64,000 nucleotides of DNA from Lutimaribacter degradans (GTDB lineage Bacteria > Pseudomonadota > Alphaproteobacteria > Rhodobacterales > Rhodobacteraceae), in NCBI RefSeq assembly GCF_023703375.1, contig NZ_JAMQGO010000005.1, positions 124,001 to 188,000 on the forward strand, read 5' to 3'. Of the stretch, positions 58,980 to 64,000 are shown one piece after another. A program made the position numbers and the translations under genes. Every line of letters begins with the position of its first letter. The first letter of the stretch is position 1. The notes below the pieces were generated by a model that worked only from the letters and a program-made list of their open reading frames with translations, was not told where the DNA came from and ran no database searches.

Positions 58980-59170
58980 TCCTGACGGCCTGTCATGGAG
59001 AGCTTGCGTCTGCTGCATTTCCAAATCGCTGAAATCATGCGCCTTTTGCCCGCGTCTTGGGCAGATGTCACAAAGGCTTGAGCGTGGCGCGCCGTTTGGT
59101 GAAAGTTGCCCATGCCGCGTGGCGCATGCCCGCCGCGCTAACTGTAAGTCTCAAATCCGGGAGGAGACCC

Positions 59171-60175
59171 ATGAGAAAGCTTTTGACCACCGCCGCCATG
59201 GCGCTGGCTGTCGCGGCCACCGCGCAAACCGCCACTGCCGCCTGTGACGATGGCGAAATTGTCATCAAGTTCAGCCACGTCACCAATTCCGACCGCCACC
59301 CCAAGGGCATCGCGGCCACCCTGTTGCAGGAACGTGTGAATGCCGAGATGGACGGCACCGCCTGCATGGAGGTGTTCCCCAACTCGACGCTTTACAACGA
59401 CGACCAGGTGCTTGAGGCGATGCTGCAGGGCGACGTGCAGCTGGCCGCGCCCAGCCTGTCGAAATTCGAGCAGTTCACCAAGACGTTCCGCCTGTTCGAC
59501 CTGCCGTTCATGTTCAAAAACATCGACGCCGTCGATGAGTTCCAGAACAGCGAAACCGGCCAGGCGATGAAGGAATCGATGACGCGCCGTGGCCTTCTGG
59601 GCCTGCAGTTCTGGCACAACGGCATGAAACAGATGTCGGCCAACAAGCCGTTGATCGAACCGTCGGATGCCAACGGCTTGAAATTCCGCGTGCAGAACTC
59701 GGACGTGCTCAAGGCGCAGATGGCTGCGCTCGGGGGCAGCCCGCAGCCGATGGCCTTTTCCGAAGTGTATGGCGCGCTTCAGACCGGTGTCGTGGACGGG
59801 CAGGAAAACACCTGGTCCAACATCTACGGTCAGAAGTTCTTCGAGGTGCAGGACGGTATCACCGAAACCAACCACGGCATCATCGACTATCTGCTGGTGA
59901 CCAACGTGGACTGGTGGGAAAGCCTGGACGCCGATGTGCGTGACCAGTTGGCAACCATCATGGCCGAGGTGACAGAGACCCGCAACGCGGCTTCTTTCGA
60001 GGTGAACCAGCAAAACCGCCAGGCCATCATCGACGCCGGGGGCACCGTGCGCGAGTTGACCGGAGAGCAGCGCGCCAAGTGGGTCGAGGTGATGAAGCCC
60101 GTCTGGGAACAGTTCACCGACGATGTGGGCCAGGAAAACATCGACGCGGCCCAGGCGATCAACGCCAAGCACTGA
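59171..60175 (+). CDS. dctP: TRAP transporter solute-binding protein, DctP type
   Basis: A 334-residue periplasmic binding protein. Signal peptide MRKLLTTAAMALAVAATAQTATA, then the DctP family core VIKFSHVTNSDRHPKGIAATLL, the ligand-binding segment NGLKFRVQNSDVLKAQMAALGGSPQPM with the conserved arginine that binds the substrate carboxylate, and ALQTGVVDGQENTWSNIY. Closest in pattern to C4-dicarboxylate binders; substrate inferred. GGAGGAGA precedes the ATG. First gene of dctPQM. Confidence 0.93.
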   Translation: MRKLLTTAAMALAVAATAQTATAACDDGEIVIKFSHVTNSDRHPKGIAATLLQERVNAEMDGTACMEVFPNSTLYNDDQVLEAMLQGDVQLAAPSLSKFEQFTKTFRLFDLPFMFKNIDAVDEFQNSETGQAMKESMTRRGLLGLQFWHNGMKQMSANKPLIEPSDANGLKFRVQNSDVLKAQMAALGGSPQPMAFSEVYGALQTGVVDGQENTWSNIYGQKFFEVQDGITETNHGIIDYLLVTNVDWWESLDADVRDQLATIMAEVTETRNAASFEVNQQNRQAIIDAGGTVRELTGEQRAKWVEVMKPVWEQFTDDVGQENIDAAQAINAKH

Positions 60176-60176
60176 G

Positions 60177-60223
60177 TTCCGGCCATGCCGGAAGGCCCGG
60201 CCCCCGGTGCAGGGGGCCGGGCC
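60177..60223 (+). repeat. Tandem hairpins between dctP and dctQ
   Basis: Two adjoining perfect hairpins: TTCCGGC-cat-GCCGGAA (60177-60193), then a 12-bp stem GGCCCGGCCCCC/GGGGGCCGGGCC with a 6-nt loop (60194-60223). No T-run follows. They begin 2 bp after the dctP stop and probably protect dctP mRNA or limit transcription into dctQM. Confidence 0.75.
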
Positions 60224-60259
60224 AATGCATCTGTCACACAATCGGGGGAGGCTGGCAGT

Positions 60260-60949
60260 ATGTCGGGACGCTATGAACCGGACAGCATTATCGGCCGCGT
60301 TGTCAACGAGATCGAGGAAACCGCGATCGCGGTTTTGCTGGGGTTGATGACGCTCATCACCTTCATCAACGTGGTACTGCGATACGGGTTCAACACCGGC
60401 CTGATCTGGGGGCTCGAGGCGACGACCTTCCTGTTTGCCTGGCTCGTGGTTTTCGGCGTCAGCTACGCCGTCAAGGTGACAGCGAATCTCGGCGTCGACG
60501 CGCTGATCAATCTTTTTTCCCCGCCCGTGCGCCGGGTGCTTGCACTGCTGGCCGCTGCGATCTGCATCGCCTATGCCTTTTTGCTGTTCAAGGGCGCGTG
60601 GGATTACTGGGCCAATTTCGCCAACCTGCCCAAAACCACGGGGCGATGGTTTCCGACCGGGCTCGAGGAGATGAAACGCACCTCCTATCGCGGCTGGTAC
60701 GAGGTGATCGACATCCCCATGCCCGAGTGGCTGCGCTGGATCGAACCGTTGATGAACGAGGGTGAATCCTATGAAAAGATCCCCCGCTTCATCCCGTATT
60801 TCATCCTGCCCTTCGGGATGGCGCTGCTGCTGTTCCGCTTCGTACAGGCTGGGCTGCGCATCTGGCGCGGCGACCAGGCAAGCCTGATCGTAAGCCACGA
60901 GGCCGAAGACGCGGTCGAAGACGTGGCCCACATGAACCGCGGAGACTGA
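60260..60949 (+). CDS. dctQ: TRAP transporter small permease, DctQ type
   Basis: A 229-residue membrane protein with four helices; the family core TLITFINVVLRYGFNTGLIWGLEATTFLFAWLVVFGVSYAVKV is present. Slightly longer than usual because of an insertion between helices 3 and 4 (TGRWFPTGLEEMKRTSYRGW). MSGRYEPDSIIG is chosen as the start because GGGGGAGG precedes it; an earlier ATG would overlap the hairpins. 4 bp before dctM. Confidence 0.9.
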   Translation: MSGRYEPDSIIGRVVNEIEETAIAVLLGLMTLITFINVVLRYGFNTGLIWGLEATTFLFAWLVVFGVSYAVKVTANLGVDALINLFSPPVRRVLALLAAAICIAYAFLLFKGAWDYWANFANLPKTTGRWFPTGLEEMKRTSYRGWYEVIDIPMPEWLRWIEPLMNEGESYEKIPRFIPYFILPFGMALLLFRFVQAGLRIWRGDQASLIVSHEAEDAVEDVAHMNRGD

Positions 60950-60953
60950 ACCC

Positions 60954-62330
60954 ATGGAAGTCGCCATTCTTTTCGCCATGGTCGTGGGCCTGATGCTGAT
61001 CGGCGTGCCGATCGCCGTATCGCTGGGTTTTTCCTCGACGATCTTCCTGCTGGTGCTCAGCGACACGTCGCTGGCCTCGATCGCGCAGTCGTTCTTTCAG
61101 GCGATGGCCGGGCATTACACGCTGCTGGCCATTCCGTTCTTCATCCTGGCGTCAAGCTTCATGTCGACGGGCGGCGTGGCGCGGCGGATCATCCGCTTTT
61201 CCATTGCCATCGTGGGGCATTTCCCCGGTGGGCTGGCTATCGCGGGCGTCTTTGCCTGCATGTTGTTTGCGGCGCTCAGCGGCTCATCACCCGCCACCGT
61301 CGTTGCAATCGGCTCGATCGTGATCGCCGGGATGCGCCAGGTCGGCTACAGCCGTGATTTTGCCGCCGGCGTCATTGCCAACGCGGGAACGCTGGGCATT
61401 CTCATCCCGCCGTCGATCGTGATGGTGGTCTACGCATCGGCCACCGACGTGTCCGTGGGGCGCATGTTTCTTGCAGGTGTCATCCCGGGCCTTATGGCCG
61501 GCACCATGCTGATGACGACGATTTACATCATCGCGAAATTCCGCAACCTGCCCAAGGGCGAATGGCTGGGCTGGGGCGAGGTGTTCGAGGCCGGTGCAGA
61601 CGCGGGGTGGGGCCTGTTCCTTATCGTCATCATCCTGGGCGGTATCTATGGCGGGATATTCACGCCCACCGAGGCCGCGGCGGTGGCTGCCGTCTACGCT
61701 TTCTTCATCTCGTGCTTCGTCTATCGCGACATGGGGCCGCTGGCCCGGCCCGATGGCGAACGCAACCTCAGCTTGATGCGCAAACCCATCGCGCTGGTCA
61801 CAGCCTTCTTCCACCGCGACACGCGCGACACGCTGTTCGAGGCCGGCAAGCTGACCGTGACGCTGATGTTCATCATCGCCAACGCGTTGATCCTGAAACA
61901 CGTGCTGACGGATGAGCAGATTCCCCAAAGCATCGCGGCGGCCATGCTGGATGCAGGGCTTGAATGGTGGGCTTTCCTGATCATCGTGAACATCATCCTG
62001 CTCATCGGCGGCCAGTTCATGGAGCCTTCGGGGCTGATCGTGATCGTGGCACCGCTGGTTTTTCCCATCGCCATCGAGCTGGGGATCGACCCGATACACC
62101 TTGGCATCATCATGGTGGTGAACATGGAGATCGGAATGATCACGCCCCCGGTGGGGCTCAATCTTTTCGTCACATCTGGCGTGGCGGGCATGCCGATGAT
62201 GCGCGTCGTGCGCGCGGCGCTGCCCTTTCTCGCGGTGCTCTTCGTTTTCCTGATCCTGATCACCTATATCCCGTGGTTGTCCACATACCTGCCGACAACC
62301 TTCATGGGCCCCGAGATCATCACCAACTGA
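60954..62330 (+). CDS. dctM: TRAP transporter large permease, DctM type
   Basis: A 458-residue inner-membrane carrier of about twelve helices that drives uptake with the sodium gradient. Family segments: ALSGSSPATVVAIGSIV, GYSRDFAAGVIANAGTLGILIPPSIVMVVYA, GGIYGGIFTPTEAAAVAAVYA and IGMITPPVGLNLFV. Completes the dctPQM operon; an intrinsic terminator follows. Confidence 0.95.
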   Translation: MEVAILFAMVVGLMLIGVPIAVSLGFSSTIFLLVLSDTSLASIAQSFFQAMAGHYTLLAIPFFILASSFMSTGGVARRIIRFSIAIVGHFPGGLAIAGVFACMLFAALSGSSPATVVAIGSIVIAGMRQVGYSRDFAAGVIANAGTLGILIPPSIVMVVYASATDVSVGRMFLAGVIPGLMAGTMLMTTIYIIAKFRNLPKGEWLGWGEVFEAGADAGWGLFLIVIILGGIYGGIFTPTEAAAVAAVYAFFISCFVYRDMGPLARPDGERNLSLMRKPIALVTAFFHRDTRDTLFEAGKLTVTLMFIIANALILKHVLTDEQIPQSIAAAMLDAGLEWWAFLIIVNIILLIGGQFMEPSGLIVIVAPLVFPIAIELGIDPIHLGIIMVVNMEIGMITPPVGLNLFVTSGVAGMPMMRVVRAALPFLAVLFVFLILITYIPWLSTYLPTTFMGPEIITN

Positions 62331-62339
62331 GTGCAAGCC

Positions 62340-62376
62340 GGGCCGCGCGAACACACGGGCGCGGCCCCTTGCTTTT
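62340..62376 (+). terminator. Intrinsic terminator of dctPQM
   Basis: GGGCCGCGC (62340-62348) pairs with GCGCGGCCC (62359-62367); a T-rich tail CTTGCTTTTCC follows. It lies 9 bp after the dctM stop codon. Confidence 0.8.
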
Positions 62377-62545
62377 CCTCTTGCTTCAAATACCCCCGCC
62401 GGAGGCACCCGCCGCCCGCCGCGCGCGCACGGCTTCAGGCAAAAGCCACGGCGCGGCAACCGGCACCGACCCGAGGGCGCAAGCCCGAGGCAAACGGCGC
62501 GCCGAAGGCGCACATTTCAATCAGGTCACTACCCGCGAAACGTCA
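62377..62545. other. G+C-rich intergenic segment resembling a Rhodobacterales repeat
   Basis: The stretch CTTGCTTCAAATACCCCCGC (62384 area) followed by CGGAGGC recalls, from memory, an intergenic motif seen many times in Rhodobacterales genomes. Downstream are short stems (GTGCGCC-ttc-GGCGCGC on the minus strand near 62495-62513) and CGGGCTTGCGCCC. No coding frame; only this copy was seen in the window. Confidence 0.35.
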
Positions 62546-62559
62546 TCATGAACGGAGAG

Positions 62560-62873
62560 GGAAAGTGCAGGCTTCTGTTGCCAGGTGCCTGCGAACCCCG
62601 CCTTACGCGGCTAGGCGCAAGGGCTTAGGTTTCGGTCTTGTTACCGCTTACGCGGCAACTGCAACCGGAGCACGATTGTCGTTGGCAATTATGCTTTTGT
62701 GAACCGATAACGGTGGTGTCTCACCGGGACAAAGCTAACCCCTTTAGACGTTCGTCGATCCTGTTTCGGCCCCATGTCCCGCCAACGCCGGGTATTTGGT
62801 GGAGCCGCCGGGTACCGCCCCCGGGTCCGATCCGCTTATTACGAGCGCGTTTATGTCCATAGTCCCGAAGGAC
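62560..62873 (-). ncRNA. ssrA: Two-piece (circularly permuted) tmRNA
   Basis: On the minus strand the acceptor piece comes first. It ends in GGCGGCTCC-A-CCA (CCA complement of 62797-62799), with a T-arm stem CCGGG/CCCGG around GGCGGTA. A 23-nt spacer (62774-62796) follows, then the coding piece starting GGGGCCGAAACAGGATCGAC (5' end at 62773). GGGGCCG pairs with CGGCTCC to make the tRNA-like acceptor stem. This order, typical of alphaproteobacteria, means the precursor is cut into two RNAs. Outer ends are estimates. tmRNA rescues stalled ribosomes with SmpB. Confidence 0.92.
62648..62686 (-). other. tmRNA proteolysis-tag reading frame
   Basis: On the minus strand GCC AAC GAC AAT CGT GCT CCG GTT GCA GTT GCC GCG TAA encodes ANDNRAPVAVAA. 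A further alanine comes from the charged tmRNA itself. The AVAA end suits ClpXP. The tag resembles known Rhodobacter tags. Confidence 0.9.
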
Positions 62874-62879
62874 AGTTTG

Positions 62880-62908
62880 AATATAGGGCCGGCTGCCGCG
62901 TTTGAAAA
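62880..62908 (-). promoter_or_regulatory. Putative ssrA promoter
   Basis: On the minus strand TTTTCA (complement of 62903-62908), 17 bp, TATATT (complement of 62880-62885). Start predicted near 62873, just before a GTCC-ttcg-GGAC hairpin of the acceptor piece. Confidence 0.55.
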
Positions 62909-63009
62909 GAGGGGATTGATCTTTGTGCCCATCACCGGAACACTGACCGGCAGGTAAAGGCCATGTGTTTTCCGTGGCTTGGAAGGACGGTCTTGGTAAA
63001 GGGCAGGCG

Positions 63010-63516
63010 ATGATCACACCCGAGTGCGTGCGCCGCTTGGCGGCCTACAATGCCTGGCAGAATCGGCAGCTCGACGCGGCGATGGGCAAGCTGGACCACG
63101 CGGCATTGCTGGTCGATCGTGGCGCGTTCTGGGGCTCGATCCTGGGCACCGCCAATCATCTTCTTTGGGGCGATGCGACCTGGATGGCGCGGTTCGGCGT
63201 GGGGGCTGCACCGGAACGGCCCCTTGCGGACAGCGCGGCGCTTTTCCCCACGCACCCCGCCTGGAGCGCCGAGCGCTTTCGCCTCGACGGTCGGATCACG
63301 CTTTGGGCCGAGGAGCTGCGCGCGGTCGACCTTGTCGGCAGATTGCGCTGGTATTCCGGCGCCGCGGGCCGCGAGATTGAAAAGCCGGTGGGTGAAATCG
63401 TGCTGCACATGTTCAACCACCAGACCCATCACCGGGGGCAGATTCACGCGATGCTCGGCGCGGCGGGTGTGACCGCGCCGGTCAGCGACCTGTTCCTGAT
63501 GCCGGAGGACGGGTAA
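63010..63516 (+). CDS. DinB-family (four-helix-bundle) protein
   Basis: A 168-residue DinB/YfiT-like protein. The three metal-binding histidines of the family are visible: His in ANHLLWGD and the pair in HMFNHQTHHRGQ. Related proteins include thiol transferases dependent on bacillithiol or mycothiol, but many are uncharacterised, and this organism is not known to make those thiols. MITPECVRRLAAYNAWQN is the start; an earlier ATG at 62965 gives a poorer N-terminus. It lies between ssrA (reverse strand) and acuI. Confidence 0.88.
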   Translation: MITPECVRRLAAYNAWQNRQLDAAMGKLDHAALLVDRGAFWGSILGTANHLLWGDATWMARFGVGAAPERPLADSAALFPTHPAWSAERFRLDGRITLWAEELRAVDLVGRLRWYSGAAGREIEKPVGEIVLHMFNHQTHHRGQIHAMLGAAGVTAPVSDLFLMPEDG

Positions 63517-63613
63517 GGGGCTTTGCGCTGTCGCCCGCGCGGGCGCGCCCGCAATATTTTTGGAATTGGAATGCCGGGGCGGGGTGCCCCGGCTGTGAAA
63601 GGGAGCGAAAAAC

Positions 63614-64000
63614 ATGTTCAACGCGCTGGTCGTGAACAAGGACGAAGACGGAAAAACCCATGCAGGCGTGCAGCAATTGGCGCTGGATGACCTGCCCGAG
63701 GCCGAGGTGACCGTCGCGGTGGACTATTCTACCGTGAACTACAAGGACGGCCTGTGCATCGGGCCGGGCGGCGGCTTGGTGCGGAACTATCCGCATGTTC
63801 CGGGGATCGACTTTGCCGGAACGGTCGAAGCCAGCGATGACGACCGTTACAAGCCCGGCGACAAGGTGGTGCTGACGGGCTGGCGCGTGGGCGAGGCGCA
63901 TTGGGGCGGCTATGCGCAAAAGGCGCGGGTCAGGGCCGATTGGCTTGTGCCCTTGCCCAAGGGGCTGGACGCGCGCCAGGCGATGGCGGTGGGCACGGCC
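63614..64000 (+). CDS. acuI: AcuI-type acryloyl-CoA reductase (cut by window end)
   Basis: First 129 codons of a medium-chain reductase/dehydrogenase of the YhdH/AcuI type: MFNALVVNKDEDGKTHAGVQ, DYSTVNYKDGLCIGPGGGLV, YPHVPGIDFAGTVEASDD, LTGWRVGEAHWGGYAQKARV. AcuI reduces acryloyl-CoA with NADPH to propionyl-CoA, used in DMSP breakdown and for removing toxic acryloyl-CoA. No dmd gene is visible here. GGGAGCG precedes the ATG. Confidence 0.88.
   Translation, partial: MFNALVVNKDEDGKTHAGVQQLALDDLPEAEVTVAVDYSTVNYKDGLCIGPGGGLVRNYPHVPGIDFAGTVEASDDDRYKPGDKVVLTGWRVGEAHWGGYAQKARVRADWLVPLPKGLDARQAMAVGTA

Noticed and set aside
62744..62935. 63-residue frame and longer minus-strand frames in the dctM-DinB gap
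   Set aside because: They coincide with the tmRNA acceptor piece and spacer, which fully explain the sequence.

Overview
The window is ordinary chromosomal sequence of an alphaproteobacterium of the order Rhodobacterales, most likely a marine Roseobacter-type organism. The evidence is: high G+C (about 63-65 % by eye); the gene strings yceD-rpmF-plsX-fabH-ihfA-merR and pyrH-frr-uppS-cdsA-dxr-rseP-bamA-ompH-fabZ-lpxA-lpxI-lpxB; an alphaproteobacterial SOS box (GAAC-N7-GAAC) before recA; a cckA gene of the CtrA phosphorelay; a circularly permuted two-piece tmRNA with a Rhodobacter-like tag (ANDNRAPVAVAA); a TRAP dicarboxylate transporter; and the start of an AcuI-type acryloyl-CoA reductase. I see no insertion sequence, prophage, CRISPR array or recognisable defence island.

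Layout. 1-3776 (minus): fatty-acid and phospholipid initiation operon with L32 and IHF-alpha. 3861-7818 (plus): BamE-like lipoprotein, OlsB-like acyltransferase, ABC-F ATPase and a voltage-gated K+ channel ending in a zinc ribbon. 7825-12538 (minus): SDR dehydrogenase, AbrB-type membrane protein, tRNA-Gly(CCC), cupin and a RamA/RACo-like corrinoid reactivator. 12539-22827 (plus): guaB behind a long structured leader, an RsmB-type methyltransferase, cckA, a reverse-strand sulfotransferase, recA and alaS. 22831-28364: small enzymes, typA, a FemABX-like protein, ssb and a lytic transglycosylase. 28502-36058 (minus): a complete peptide-type ABC importer with a fused ATPase and an AraC regulator upstream. 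36090-49295: miaA (minus), then the envelope supercluster (plus). 49296-53774: SelO, GNAT, nucleoside hydrolase, a sulfotransferase-like protein and an EF-hand protein. 53838-58903: serS (minus) and yajC-secD-secF-Mth938 (plus). 58929-62330: dctPQM TRAP transporter. 62560-62873 (minus): ssrA. 63010-64000: DinB-fold protein and truncated acuI.

How the parts fit. Much of the window serves envelope construction: acyl chains (FabH, FabZ, PlsX), phospholipids (CdsA), isoprenoid carrier (Dxr, UppS), lipid A (LpxA, LpxI, LpxB), outer-membrane assembly (BamA, OmpH, a BamE-like lipoprotein), export (YajC, SecD, SecF) and envelope proteolysis (RseP). A second theme is cell-cycle and stress control. The only two perfect TTAA-N7-TTAAC (CtrA-type) sites I found are just upstream of cckA and between the sulfotransferase gene and recA, and the second shares its intergenic space with a perfect LexA box.

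The most unusual non-coding signals are an intrinsic-terminator-like hairpin with a potential pseudoknot in the guaB leader, a pair of related dyads 33 bp apart before the TRAP operon, and hairpins placed right after the solute-binding-protein gene in both transporter operons. None amounts to a clearly new multi-gene system.
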